DNA from: JASHPR01 sp963808705
GTDB lineage: Bacteria; Actinomycetota; Actinomycetes; Streptosporangiales; Streptosporangiaceae
Assembly: GCA_963808705.1 (NCBI GenBank)
Contig: CAWEHB010000016.1
Span: 372,001 to 436,000 of the forward strand
Length of the DNA stretch: 64,000 bases
Direction: 5' to 3'
This document shows, piece by piece, positions 48,346 to 57,414 of this stretch. The number at the start of each line of letters is the position of its first letter. Within the stretch, counting starts at the first letter, position 1. The notes under the pieces are model-generated. The model worked only from the letters and a program-made list of their open reading frames with translations, had not been told where the DNA came from and made no database searches. Made by a program: the position numbers and the translations under genes.

Positions 48346-49589
48346 GATCTCACCACGCCCGGTTCCTGGCTCTCGGCGCCGCGGCCATCGTGACGGCCGC
48401 CCTGGCCGCCGGCTGCAGCAGCTCAAGCACCAGCTCAGGCGGCAGCGCCAGCAAGCCGCCCATCCTCATCGGCGCCTCGCTCTCGCTGACCGGCGACTTC
48501 TCCGCCGACGGCCAGGCGTACGAGCGCGGATACGAGCTCTGGGCGCACGACGTGAACGCCAGCGGCGGGCTGCTCGGCCGCAAGGTGCAGCTGGTGATAC
48601 TCAACGACAACAGCAGCCCGACCCAGGTCGACACCAACTACACGGACCTGATCACCGTGCATCACGTCGACCTGACGTTCGGCCCGTTCTCCTCGCTGCT
48701 CACCGCGCCCGCCGCGGAGGTGGCGCACCGGTACGGCTACGCGTTCGTCGAGGGCGCGGGCGGGTCGGGGCTGGTGTTCAGCGAGAACCTGCCCAACGTG
48801 TTCGACGTGAGCCTGCCGGTCGCGAACGAGCTCAATCCGCTGGTCGACTGGATCAGCTCGATGTCCGCCAGCCAGCGGCCGGCCACCGCCGCCTACCCGA
48901 TGGCCGACGACCCGTTCGCCACGCCGCAGACCATGCTGGCGCAGAGCAAGCTGCAGCCCATGGGGGTCAAGACCGTCTACTCCAAGGTCTTCCCCGAGGA
49001 GGTCCCGGACTACAAGCCCAACGCCGACCAGGTCGCCGCGACCGGCGCGCAGATGGTGATACTCGGCTCCACCGACGTGCCGACCGTGGCCGCGTTCATG
49101 CAGGCGTTCGAGCAGCAGCACTACAACCCGAAGATCTTCGTCGCCACCGCCGGGCCCGACCAGGGCGCGGCCTTCACCAGCACCGTCGGCGTCGCCAACG
49201 CCACCGGCATGATGGTCCCCGACGGCTGGTACCCCGGCTATGACAACGCGTCCAGCATGAAGATGGTCAGCGAGTACGTCGCCAAGTACGGCGGGAGCCC
49301 CTCGGACGTCAACGCCGACGTGGCCGAGGCGTACTCGGTGGGCGAGGTGGCGGCGCAGGCGGTGAAGGCGACCGGCGGCACCGACAACTCGAAGATCATC
49401 TCGTACCTGCACAGCGGCGTCACGCTGAGCAGCGTCCAGGGCCCGGTGAAGTTCAACTCCCTGGGTGAGAACATCAAGGCCATCGCGTTCATCTTCCAGT
49501 GGCAGGACGGGAAGTTCGTGCAGGTGCTCCCGGTCGGCGCGAGCGGCTCGGTGGCGATCGTCAACCCCAAGCCAAAATGGTCTAGCTGA
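48342..49589 (+). CDS. Branched-chain-type ABC importer, lipoprotein substrate-binding subunit
   Basis: This 415-residue lipoprotein has an N-terminal signal (RFLALGAAAIVTAALAAGC) with the lipobox Cys, a Ser-rich linker and a LivJ/LivK-like (type I) binding fold. ILIGASLSLTGDFSADGQAYERGYELWAHDVNASGGLLGR is the typical start of the family. Such proteins bind amino acids, amides, urea or aromatic acids; the substrate cannot be fixed. AAGGAGG precedes the ATG. It is the first gene of the Liv-type operon 48342-53166 and is followed by the two permease and two ATPase genes. Confidence 0.92.
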   Translation: MRSHHARFLALGAAAIVTAALAAGCSSSSTSSGGSASKPPILIGASLSLTGDFSADGQAYERGYELWAHDVNASGGLLGRKVQLVILNDNSSPTQVDTNYTDLITVHHVDLTFGPFSSLLTAPAAEVAHRYGYAFVEGAGGSGLVFSENLPNVFDVSLPVANELNPLVDWISSMSASQRPATAAYPMADDPFATPQTMLAQSKLQPMGVKTVYSKVFPEEVPDYKPNADQVAATGAQMVILGSTDVPTVAAFMQAFEQQHYNPKIFVATAGPDQGAAFTSTVGVANATGMMVPDGWYPGYDNASSMKMVSEYVAKYGGSPSDVNADVAEAYSVGEVAAQAVKATGGTDNSKIISYLHSGVTLSSVQGPVKFNSLGENIKAIAFIFQWQDGKFVQVLPVGASGSVAIVNPKPKWSS

Positions 49590-49621
49590 GCCGCGGGGCG
49601 GCGGAGCGGCACGGAGCTGAG

Positions 49622-50503
49622 ATGGGTCACCAGATCTACGAGGCCATCGTCGACGGGATACTCGGCGGCGGGGTCTACGCGCTGATGGCGGTCGGGCTAA
49701 CGCTGATCTTCGGCGTGCTCGACATCATCAACATCGCGCAGGGGATCCTGGTGGTGCTCGGCGCCTATCTCAGCTACGTGCTCTCCGTCCACCTGCACAT
49801 CGACCTGTTCGTGGGGCTGCTGATCACCGTCCCGGCGATGTTCGTGATCGGCGTCGCGATCCAGGTGCTGTTCATGCGGCCGCTGCACGGCCGGGAGCGC
49901 ACGTCGATGTCGCTGCTCGCCTCGTACGCGGTGGCGCTCATCATCGAGGGCATCCTGTACCGGTTCTTCGGGCCGGACTACGTGGTGCTGAAGGCCTCGT
50001 ACATCACCTCGAGCGTGTACATATTCGGGTTCTACCTGCCGTACATCTACCTGTACGGCTTCGCGCTCGCCGTGGCGTGCGTGGCAGCGATCTACCTCCT
50101 GCTGTACCGGACCCGGTTCGGCCGCAGCGTGCGGGCTACCATGCAGGACCAGACCGCCGCCCGCCTGGTCGGGATCGACGTGAACCGCGTCGCCGCGCTG
50201 ACGTTCGGGATCGGGGTGGCGGTCACCGCCGTGGGCGGCATGATGTTCGGCGCCACCAGCGGCGGCTTCAACCCCAACAGCGGCTACGACCTGATCTCCC
50301 GGCTGCTGGCCATCATCATCCTCGGCGGGCTGGGCAGCATCGGCGGCGCGCTGGCGGCGGCGCTGGTCATGACCACCGCCGAATCCCTGGTCGACATCTG
50401 GTCGCCGGACTGGGCCGTGGTGGTGTTCTACCTGGTCCTGGTCCTGGTGCTGGTGTTTCGCCCGGCCGGCCTGTTCGGCCGGAGCACGGCGAGGGCTCAG
50501 TGA
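49622..50503 (+). CDS. livH: Branched-chain-type ABC importer permease LivH
   Basis: This 293-residue membrane protein has about eight hydrophobic segments and family motifs GVYALMAVGLTLIFGVLDIINIAQG and the EAA-like loop MQDQTAARLVGIDVNRVAALTFGIG. It forms the channel together with LivM. It starts 32 bases after the binding-protein gene, and its TGA overlaps the livM GTG (GTGA). The N-terminal motif is well conserved, so the start is secure. Confidence 0.93.
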   Translation: MGHQIYEAIVDGILGGGVYALMAVGLTLIFGVLDIINIAQGILVVLGAYLSYVLSVHLHIDLFVGLLITVPAMFVIGVAIQVLFMRPLHGRERTSMSLLASYAVALIIEGILYRFFGPDYVVLKASYITSSVYIFGFYLPYIYLYGFALAVACVAAIYLLLYRTRFGRSVRATMQDQTAARLVGIDVNRVAALTFGIGVAVTAVGGMMFGATSGGFNPNSGYDLISRLLAIIILGGLGSIGGALAAALVMTTAESLVDIWSPDWAVVVFYLVLVLVLVFRPAGLFGRSTARAQ

Positions 50504-51672
50504 GCGAGAGCCCGGCCAAGGGGCTGGCGGCGGCCTGGCGCCCCGCGGGAGCCCTGGCCGTCCTGGTGATCTTCGCCGTCTTCCCGCTGGTGTTCACCAA
50601 CGCAACCGTGACCACCATCGCGGTGGACACGCTGATCTTCGCCGTGGCCGCCGTGGCCTGGAACATCTTCTCCGGGTACTCCGGCTACATCTCCCTCGGC
50701 CAGGCGGTGTTCTTCGGCGCCGGGGCCTACACGGTGGGGATCGCCGCCCGGGCCTGGCACGTGACCGGGGACGCGGTGTTCGTGCTGCTGCTGCTGGCCG
50801 CCGCGGTGGCGGCCGTTCTCGCGGTGCCGCTCGGGCTGATCGCGCTGCGGGTCCGGCGGCACACCTTCGTGGTGGTCACGATCGCGTACTTCTTCATCGC
50901 TCAGCTCACGGTCACCAACCTGTCGGTGACCGGCGGGTCGAGCGGGATCCTCGCGCCCTCGCCGAACTGGGCGCCCGCGACGTTCAACAACCCGTTCTAC
51001 TACATCGCGCTCGCCCTCCTGGTGGTCGCCACCGGGCTGTCCTGGCTGATCCGGAGATCGCGGTTCGGCCTGCAGTTGCGGGCCATCCGGGACGACGAGG
51101 ACCGGGCCGCCGGGCTCGGCGTCCGCGCCATGCCGGTGAAGCTGACCGCGTTCGTGATCTCGGCGTTCGTGACCGGGATGGCCGGCGGGCTCTGGTTCTA
51201 CTTCATCGGCCAGGCCATACCCCAGTTCGCCTTTGACCCGCTGTTCGACCTGTCGGTCGTGGTGATGGCGTTCCTCGGCGGTCTCGGCACGCTGTCGGGC
51301 CCGATCCTGGGCGCCCTGATCATCGAGCCCGCCCAGCAGTGGCTCACGCTGCAGTACACCAACGAGTACCTGAGCGAGATCCTGCTCGGGGCCCTTTTCC
51401 TGCTGGTGATCCTGGTCCTGCCGCGCGGGGTGATACCCACCGGCGCCGAGCTGATCGCGAAGTACCGGGCGCGGCTCCGCGCGCGGAAGGCGGACGCCGC
51501 GGGACCGCCTGCCCGCGGGCCGGTACCCGCGGGCGCGGAAGCCGCGGGCGCGGAAGCCGCGGGCGCGGAAGCCGCCGCTCCTGCCGGTCCTGCCGGTCCC
51601 GGGGCCGCGGGCACGCAGGCCGGCGAGGCGGGCACCGAGGCCGGGGCCGCGGCGAGGGAGGCCCGGCCGTGA
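50500..51672 (+). CDS. livM: Branched-chain-type ABC importer permease LivM
   Basis: The second channel subunit, 390 residues, has hydrophobic segments from residues 15 to 310, motif YSGYISLGQAVFFGAGAYTVG and the EAA-like loop LRAIRDDEDRAAGLGVRAMPVKLTAF. After residue 330 a tail rich in Ala, Gly and Pro extends to the end. It contains three perfect 5-residue repeats (GAEAA) encoded by a 15-base DNA repeat. GTG 50500 overlaps the livH stop; longer upstream starts in this frame lie inside livH and are rejected. Confidence 0.92.
   Translation: MSESPAKGLAAAWRPAGALAVLVIFAVFPLVFTNATVTTIAVDTLIFAVAAVAWNIFSGYSGYISLGQAVFFGAGAYTVGIAARAWHVTGDAVFVLLLLAAAVAAVLAVPLGLIALRVRRHTFVVVTIAYFFIAQLTVTNLSVTGGSSGILAPSPNWAPATFNNPFYYIALALLVVATGLSWLIRRSRFGLQLRAIRDDEDRAAGLGVRAMPVKLTAFVISAFVTGMAGGLWFYFIGQAIPQFAFDPLFDLSVVVMAFLGGLGTLSGPILGALIIEPAQQWLTLQYTNEYLSEILLGALFLLVILVLPRGVIPTGAELIAKYRARLRARKADAAGPPARGPVPAGAEAAGAEAAGAEAAAPAGPAGPGAAGTQAGEAGTEAGAAAREARP
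51531..51575 (+). repeat. Three perfect 15-base tandem repeats inside the livM tail
   Basis: Unit GGGCGCGGAAGCCGC occurs at 51531, 51546 and 51561. Two copies of TCCTGCCGG follow shortly after. The expansion lies in the part of LivM that should not matter for transport. Confidence 0.8.
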
Positions 51673-52442
51673 CCGTCATGCTCCGGGCCGAGGGCGTGTC
51701 CAAGGCGTTCGGCGGCGTCGAGGCCCTGCGGGACTGCACGGTCGAGGTGGAAGAGGGCAGCATCGCCGGCCTGATCGGGCCGAACGGGTCGGGGAAGACG
51801 ACGCTGTTCAACACCATGACCGGCTACGAGCGCGTCGACGCCGGCGACGTCTACCTCGGCGGCATGAAGATCACGAACCTGAAGCCGCAGCGGGTGTTCG
51901 CCCTCGGCATCGGCCGGACCTTCCAGCTCACCCGGATCTTCCCGCGGCTGACGGTCATGGAGAACATGCTGGTGGCCGCGCAGCACGCGGACCGGGGAGG
52001 GCCGCGCAACCCGCTGGCCCGGGCGGGCGGGCGCGCCGACCGGCGGCGGGCCGCGGAGATGCTCGAGTTCGCCGGCATCGCCGGGCATGCCGACGCGCTG
52101 GCCGAGACCCTGTCCTACGGGCAGCGCAAGCTGCTCGAGCTGTCCTACGTGCTGGTCGCTGACCCGGCGATCGTGCTGCTCGACGAGCCCGCCGGCGGGG
52201 TGAACCCGTCGCTCATCCAGCACCTGTCGGCCAGGATCCGCGAGCTCAACGCGGCGGGGAAGACCTTCCTCATCGTGGAGCACAACATGGAGTTCGTGAT
52301 GGGCCTGTGCGGGCAGGTCACGGTCCTCGACTACGGAACGGTGGTCACGGCCGGCCCCCCGCAGATCATCAGGAACGACCCGCGGGTGCTCGACGCCTAC
52401 CTGGGCATAGCGGAGGAGGACGACGATGCCCCCGGCCGGTGA
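51669..52442 (+). CDS. livG: Branched-chain-type ABC importer ATPase LivG
   Basis: This 257-residue ATP-binding subunit has Walker A GLIGPNGSGKTT, Q-loop FQLTRIFPRLTVMENM, signature LSYGQRKLLELSY, Walker B AIVLLDEPAGGVNP and the switch His in FLIVEHNMEFVM. The signature has SYGQ, usual for LivG. GTG 51669 overlaps the livM stop by 4 bases (GTGA). The 3' end overlaps livF by 17 bases. Confidence 0.94.
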   Translation: MTVMLRAEGVSKAFGGVEALRDCTVEVEEGSIAGLIGPNGSGKTTLFNTMTGYERVDAGDVYLGGMKITNLKPQRVFALGIGRTFQLTRIFPRLTVMENMLVAAQHADRGGPRNPLARAGGRADRRRAAEMLEFAGIAGHADALAETLSYGQRKLLELSYVLVADPAIVLLDEPAGGVNPSLIQHLSARIRELNAAGKTFLIVEHNMEFVMGLCGQVTVLDYGTVVTAGPPQIIRNDPRVLDAYLGIAEEDDDAPGR

Positions 52443-53166
52443 GTCAGCCCTGGTCATCGAGGGCCTGGTGTCCGGCTACGGCGGCGGCGACGTGCTGCAC
52501 GACGTGTCCATGACCGTGGCCGAGGGCGGGATCACCTGTGTCGTGGGACCGAACGGGGCGGGCAAGTCGACCCTGCTCGCCACGATCAGCGGGCTGCTGC
52601 GGCCGCGCCGGGGGAGCATCACATTCCGCGGCCAGCCGCTGGTCGGCAAGAGCCCGCGCCAGGTCCTGGGCCTGGGCCTGGTGCTCGTGCCGCAGAACCA
52701 CAGCCTGTTCCGCGAGATGACGGTCCGGGAGAACATCGAGCTCGGCGGTTACACCATCTCCGACCGCGGGCTGCTGGCCCGCAGGCGGGCCGGCATCGAG
52801 GAGATGTTCCCGCAGGTCGCGGAGTGGGCAAGCAAGAAGGCGGGCAGCCTGTCCGGAGGGGAGCAGCGGCTGGTCGAGTTCGCCCGCTCCCTGATGCTCG
52901 ACCCGGACCTGGTGATCCTGGACGAGCCGTCGATGGGGCTGTCGCCGAAGGTCCTGAAGACCGTCTTCGATGCGGTCCGGATGATGAACGCCCGCGGCAA
53001 GACGATCCTGCTGGTGGAGCAGAACGCCCGGGCCGGCCTGCGGCTGTCCACGCACGGCGTGGTCATGGAGAACGGGCGGGTGCGCCTGGCCGGGACCGGC
53101 CAGGAAGTCCTCGAGCATCCCGAGATCGGCGCGCTCTACCTCGGCGGCGCCGCGCGCGGGAGCTGA
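52426..53166 (+). CDS. livF: Branched-chain-type ABC importer ATPase LivF
   Basis: This 246-residue second ATPase has Walker A VVGPNGAGKSTLL, Q-loop LVPQNHSLFREMTVRENI, signature GSLSGGEQRLVEFARSL, Walker B LVILDEPSMGLSP and the His-loop position occupied as LLVEQNARAGLRL, with Gln, as is normal for LivF. ATG 52426 lies inside livG. The last 31 bases overlap the convergent acetyltransferase gene. Confidence 0.94.
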   Translation: MPPAGESALVIEGLVSGYGGGDVLHDVSMTVAEGGITCVVGPNGAGKSTLLATISGLLRPRRGSITFRGQPLVGKSPRQVLGLGLVLVPQNHSLFREMTVRENIELGGYTISDRGLLARRRAGIEEMFPQVAEWASKKAGSLSGGEQRLVEFARSLMLDPDLVILDEPSMGLSPKVLKTVFDAVRMMNARGKTILLVEQNARAGLRLSTHGVVMENGRVRLAGTGQEVLEHPEIGALYLGGAARGS

Positions 53167-53663
53167 CCAGGCGCCCCGGAGACGAGCGCGAGCAGGGCGG
53201 GTCCGGCCAGCCGGTGCACCGTCCAGGAGTCCATCGCGGCCGCGCCCAGCGAGGCGTAGAAGGCGATGGCGGGCGCGTTCCAGTCCAGCACCGACCACTC
53301 GAGCCTGCCGTAGCCGCGGTCGACGCAGATCCGGGCCAGCTCGGCGAGCAGCGCCCTCCCGTAGCCGTGCCGGCGCAGCGCCGGCGTCACGTACAGGTCC
53401 TCCAGGTAGATGCCGTGCCGGCCGGTCCAGGTCGAGTAGCTCAGGAACCACAGCGCGAACCCGGCCACCGCGCCCTCGTGCTCGGCGACGTGCGCGAAGA
53501 CCGCTGGCGGCCTGCCGAACAGGGACCGCCGCAGGTCATCCTCGGTGCCGGCCACCTGGTCCAGGGACCTCTCGTAGTCGGCGAGCTCGCGGACCAGCCG
53601 GTGGATCGCGGCCACGTCGCCGGGGCGGGCCGGCCGGATCGCGGCCGCGCCCGGCTCAGCCAC
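53136..53663 (-). CDS. GNAT acetyltransferase, diamine/spermidine acetyltransferase (SSAT)-like
   Basis: This 175-residue protein has the acetyl-CoA-binding motif ALRRHGYGRALLAEL and the blocks IYLEDLYVTPALRR and WNAPAIAFYASLGA, which follow the layout of SAT1-type polyamine N-acetyltransferases. The substrate could be a diamine or another primary amine. It ends the minus-strand amine operon: its start overlaps the end of the copper amine oxidase gene by 8 bases, so acetylation and oxidation of amines appear to be co-regulated. Its end overlaps livF. Confidence 0.82.
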   Translation of the reverse strand: MAEPGAAAIRPARPGDVAAIHRLVRELADYERSLDQVAGTEDDLRRSLFGRPPAVFAHVAEHEGAVAGFALWFLSYSTWTGRHGIYLEDLYVTPALRRHGYGRALLAELARICVDRGYGRLEWSVLDWNAPAIAFYASLGAAAMDSWTVHRLAGPALLALVSGAPGQLPRAAPPR

Positions 53664-55608
53664 CCGGGCCGTGGCCGGCGTGCCCGGCCGGCGGCGGGAC
53701 GCCGAGCGCGGGGTTCCGGTCGAAGAAGCCGGTGGGCTTCAGCGTGAACCCGCACCGGGCCACCGGCATCACCGGCCAGTCCTCCGGCCGCGGGAAGTGC
53801 GTCGGCCCGAACGTGTGCCAGACCACGATGTCCGCGCCGTCGATGTCCCGGTCGCCGGCGATGAACGCCGGCAGCCCGGCCCCGCCCGGGTGCTGGTTGA
53901 CGAGGTCGCCGGCCGGGTAGCGCTGCGCCGGGTCGTACCGGGTCACCCACAGGTGGCTGGTGGCGAAGCCGGCCCGCCGGTGCACCGACGACGACGGGCC
54001 GGCCAGCAGCACCGGCGCCGCGTCTGGGTACAGCGTGTAGCTGACCGGCGTCCCGTACCGGTTCGTCCGCTCGGTGCTGAGCACCCGCCAGGTCCGCCCG
54101 CGCGAGGTGTCGCACCGGCGCCGGGCCTGCTGCTCGCTCCGCAGCCGGGTCACGGTCCGGGCGATGGCGTTGCCGTACGGGTTGCCCGGGCCGGCCTCCA
54201 GGCCGTGCAGGTCCACTTCCTCGACCGCGTTGGCCACGCCGTCCACGGTCATGTCCAGCCGCGCGCTGAACAGGTGCTGGTGTACGGGACCGCCCAGGCC
54301 CGGCGCGACCTCGGCCGAGTGCGGGTCGTCGCCGCCGGGGTAGGCGGCGGTGAACAGCGCGCCGCTCATCTTGACCTCGTGCTCGATCGTGCCGTCCAGG
54401 TAGAAGTACCAGTAGAAGCCGTAGTCGTAGTTGCCGACCGTGGCCCAGGACGAGACGACCAGGCGGCGCTGGCGGCGGGTCTGCGCCGAGCCGTTGAAGA
54501 CGTCGGTGTGCTTCCACAGGATGCCGAAGTCCTCCTCGTGGATGCAGATCGCGTTGCGGATCACCTGCGGCGCGCCGAGGTCGTCGGTCACGGTCGCGTC
54601 CAGGTAGGCGATCTCGCCCAGGCAGTCGCAGCCCTGCTCCAGCGAGTTGGTCCACTTCCCGAGCAGGTACTCACCGCAGTCGAAGTACGTCTGCCACCAC
54701 CGGAACCGCGGGTCGCCGTACGGGACGACCAGTTCGGGGATGGACGCCCGGTAGATGACCGGCCGGGCCCGGCCCGCGTCGTCCAGGCCGATCTGGTGCA
54801 GGACCAGGCCCTCCCGCGCGTCGAAGCCGACCCGCATCGACCAGCCCTGCCAGCTCAGCCGACGCCCGTCCAGGGTGAAGCTGGGCCCCTCCGGCTGGAT
54901 GATCTCGATGGGCCGTAGGCCCTCGCGCAGCGGCCCGCGCACCGCCGGGTCGTCGTAGTCGCCGGACTCGTCCGGCACCGGCCGCTCGAACTCGTCGACG
55001 ACCCGGAACACCCTGCGCTCGACCAGGTCGACGTAGGCGGTGACCCCGTCGATCGGGTGCGCCCACACGTAGTCGTGCTCCCGCTCCTGCCGGAAGGCCA
55101 GGACCCGGACGAACCGGCGCCGGTCGTCGTCACCCTGGCCGAACGCCCCCGCGGTCTGCGGGCAGACCCGGACCTTGGTCATGTCGGTGAGCCCGCGCCG
55201 GGCCATCGCCGCCTGCCAGCCCGGGTCGGCGCGGACCACCTCCTCGACCACGCCGAATTCCTCGCTGAAGATCGGCACCTGGCCGTCGGCGGCCGGGTCG
55301 AGCACCCGCTGCGAGACCACCCGGCCCTCGCCCAGCGACACGACCACGTCCGCCGACCGGCCGGTCGCGACGTCGATCAGGAACGCCCGCAGCCGCCGGT
55401 CCGGCCGCCGGCCCGCCGCCCCGGCCAGCACCACGCCCTTGGGCGGCTCGTCCAGCCCGTAGTAGGCGAACCGGGCGGTGTCGCCGAGCAGGCCCGCGCC
55501 GACCAGGATCTCCCGCCCGGCCAGGTACTCGGCCCCGGTGGCCGGGTCGAGCGGATGCTCCGGGGCCGCCCCGGGCACCTCGGCGGGCCGGACGGCGGTG
55601 TCGGTCAT
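53656..55608 (-). CDS. Copper amine oxidase (primary-amine oxidase)
   Basis: This 650-residue enzyme oxidises primary amines to aldehydes, ammonia and hydrogen peroxide. The precursor of the topaquinone cofactor is Tyr394 in VGNYDYGF, and the catalytic base is Asp310 in TYFDCGEYLLG. Copper ligands are His443 and His445 (HQHLF), with a third His near THFPRPEDWPVMP. All are intact, so the cofactor should form by self-processing. No signal peptide is present, so it is cytoplasmic like the Arthrobacter enzyme. The APC permease gene lies 79 bases upstream in the same operon, and the acetyltransferase gene overlaps downstream. Confidence 0.95.
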   Translation of the reverse strand: MTDTAVRPAEVPGAAPEHPLDPATGAEYLAGREILVGAGLLGDTARFAYYGLDEPPKGVVLAGAAGRRPDRRLRAFLIDVATGRSADVVVSLGEGRVVSQRVLDPAADGQVPIFSEEFGVVEEVVRADPGWQAAMARRGLTDMTKVRVCPQTAGAFGQGDDDRRRFVRVLAFRQEREHDYVWAHPIDGVTAYVDLVERRVFRVVDEFERPVPDESGDYDDPAVRGPLREGLRPIEIIQPEGPSFTLDGRRLSWQGWSMRVGFDAREGLVLHQIGLDDAGRARPVIYRASIPELVVPYGDPRFRWWQTYFDCGEYLLGKWTNSLEQGCDCLGEIAYLDATVTDDLGAPQVIRNAICIHEEDFGILWKHTDVFNGSAQTRRQRRLVVSSWATVGNYDYGFYWYFYLDGTIEHEVKMSGALFTAAYPGGDDPHSAEVAPGLGGPVHQHLFSARLDMTVDGVANAVEEVDLHGLEAGPGNPYGNAIARTVTRLRSEQQARRRCDTSRGRTWRVLSTERTNRYGTPVSYTLYPDAAPVLLAGPSSSVHRRAGFATSHLWVTRYDPAQRYPAGDLVNQHPGGAGLPAFIAGDRDIDGADIVVWHTFGPTHFPRPEDWPVMPVARCGFTLKPTGFFDRNPALGVPPPAGHAGHGPGG

Positions 55609-55687
55609 GGCAAACCCCCAGGATGCTCGGGAACGAGACGGCTCCGCCCGCCCGGCCGGGCGCCGTCCGGCCGGCCTGGCCGCCGGG

Positions 55688-57151
55688 CTACTCGTCGGCG
55701 ACGATCGAGCCGACCCGGTCGCCCAGCCCGGGGTCGCGCCGGCTCAGCCACCACGCGTAGATCACCGAGAGCACCAGGATGACCAGGGCCGCGTACGGGA
55801 ACCAGTTGTAGGGCTGCGGCTGCGGCGGCTTGCACAGGTAGTAGATGGGGACGGCGATCACGATCATCCCGAGGACCGGCAGGATCAGGTGCTTGAGCAG
55901 GTTGAACTCCTGCGGCCGGTACTTGCGGTAGTAGAACGGCAGCGCCAGGTTGGCCCCGAAGTACACGACCAGGATCAGGATCGTGCCCATGGTGCCGGAC
56001 TCGTCGAAGTAGTTCAGCCCGTTCATGCTGCCGCCGTCGCCGCCGATCAGGTGGAGCAGGCACCAGCCCAGGATCAGCGCCCCGGCGATGCCGACGAACG
56101 TGTAGATGGCGTTGACCGGGGTCTTGCGGGTCGGCTGCACCTTGCCGATCCAGCGCGGCAGCAGGCCCTCGCGCCCGGCGTTGAAGATCAGCCGGGCCTG
56201 CGAGTTCACCGCGGCGATCAGCACGCCCACGGTGGAGGTGAGCCCGGCGAGGTAGGCCAGGACGGCGGCCTTGGCCAGGGTGCTGTGCGCGACGGTGATG
56301 AACGGGATCGGGGCCACCGAGAGCGCGGTCCCGTTGTAGTGGAAGCCGACGACCGTGGAGTAGGCCACCAGGATGTAGAGAAACGCCATCAGCGCGATCG
56401 ACAGGTAGACCGCGCGCGGCACGTTGCGCCGCGGGCTATTGGTCTCCTCGGCCAGCGCGGCCGAGTTCTCCCAGCCGATGAACAGGTACACCGCCAGCGG
56501 GAACCCGGGCGCGAGCCCGCTGAAGCCGTTATTGAGGTGGCTCCACTCGAACGGCGTGAAGTTGAGGTGGCCGGCGTTCTTGATCAGCGCGGCGACCGAC
56601 ACGATGAGCAGGACCAGCATCTCGAAGCCGAAGAAGAAGCCGGCCAGCTTGGTCGAGACGGCCACGCCGCGGTACATCATCACCACCGAACCCGCGGTGA
56701 GCAGCACCGACAGGATGATCCACGGGATGTTCCAGCCGAAGTAGTACGCCAGCACGTAGCCGAGGAACCAGCCGGAGACGGCCAGCACCGACGAGATCGC
56801 GATGATGTAGCCGGCCCCGCACAGCAGGGCGGTGGTCACCGCGCTGGTGCCGCCGAAGGACTTGCCCACGAACGTGATGAAGCCGCCGGTCGACGGCTGG
56901 ACCCGGGAGAACTGCGACAGCGTGTTGCCGAGGAAGGCGATCGCGATGGCGGCCGCGATGATCGTCAGCGGGGCCGCGATGCCCGCGGTCACGACGATCA
57001 GGCCGAAGGCGAAGTAGAAGCTGTAGGCGGGGCCGATGTTGGCCATCGTGGAGGCGGCGATGTCCACCAGGCCGAGCGCACCGCGGTGCAGCCGGTCCGC
57101 GGATTCCGGCGCCTTGGTCTCGGAGAACGGAACCCGAGCCGCTTCGCTCAT
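55688..57151 (-). CDS. APC-family amino acid/amine permease
   Basis: This 487-residue protein has 12 predicted membrane segments and the APC features ASTMANIGPAYSFYFAFGLI and GGFITFVGKSFGGTSAVTTALLCGAGYI. ATG 57151 is chosen because GAGGAGTGGAC stands before it; longer forms lack a ribosome binding site. Together with the amine oxidase and the acetyltransferase it makes a three-gene unit (uptake, oxidation, acetylation), so its substrate is probably a primary amine or polyamine. The unit is divergent from the Gfo/Idh operon. Confidence 0.88.
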   Translation of the reverse strand: MSEAARVPFSETKAPESADRLHRGALGLVDIAASTMANIGPAYSFYFAFGLIVVTAGIAAPLTIIAAAIAIAFLGNTLSQFSRVQPSTGGFITFVGKSFGGTSAVTTALLCGAGYIIAISSVLAVSGWFLGYVLAYYFGWNIPWIILSVLLTAGSVVMMYRGVAVSTKLAGFFFGFEMLVLLIVSVAALIKNAGHLNFTPFEWSHLNNGFSGLAPGFPLAVYLFIGWENSAALAEETNSPRRNVPRAVYLSIALMAFLYILVAYSTVVGFHYNGTALSVAPIPFITVAHSTLAKAAVLAYLAGLTSTVGVLIAAVNSQARLIFNAGREGLLPRWIGKVQPTRKTPVNAIYTFVGIAGALILGWCLLHLIGGDGGSMNGLNYFDESGTMGTILILVVYFGANLALPFYYRKYRPQEFNLLKHLILPVLGMIVIAVPIYYLCKPPQPQPYNWFPYAALVILVLSVIYAWWLSRRDPGLGDRVGSIVADE

Positions 57152-57337
57152 GTCCACTCCTCGTCTCAGCCGCCTGATCAGCGGCCCTGCCTGAAATTGT
57201 GGGACGAGGCGCAGCATATGGGAAGGGCTGCGACACACCCGTTATCAGCAGCGACAGCGAGCGGACCCGCTGTGCACAGCCCGGCGGTGAGCCTGCTAGG
57301 AAGCGCCTCCCAGTCAGCCGCGGAGCACGCGGCAGCG

Positions 57338-57366
57338 TTGACCTCACTCTCGGCCGAGCCTAGCCT
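57338..57366 (+). promoter_or_regulatory. Strong promoter of the Gfo/Idh-DUF993-isomerase operon
   Basis: TTGACC (57338-57343), a 17-base spacer and TAGCCT (57361-57366) are the best promoter match in the window. The -10 ends 6 bases before the ATG of a leader ORF at 57373, which implies a leaderless transcript. Confidence 0.65.
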
Positions 57367-57372
57367 CAGAAA

Positions 57373-57411
57373 ATGCTCTCCCATGCCGAGTGCGCCGTAG
57401 GCGGAGGGTGA
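57373..57411 (+). CDS. Possible leaderless 12-codon leader peptide MLSHAECAVGGG
   Basis: ATG 57373 is 6 bases after a strong -10 box. The ORF ends in TGA at 57409-57411, three bases before the ATG of the Gfo/Idh gene, and its end carries GGAGGG, the ribosome binding site for that gene. The strong promoter makes this the best supported of the leader ORFs. Confidence 0.5.
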   Translation: MLSHAECAVGGG

Positions 57412-57414
57412 CCG

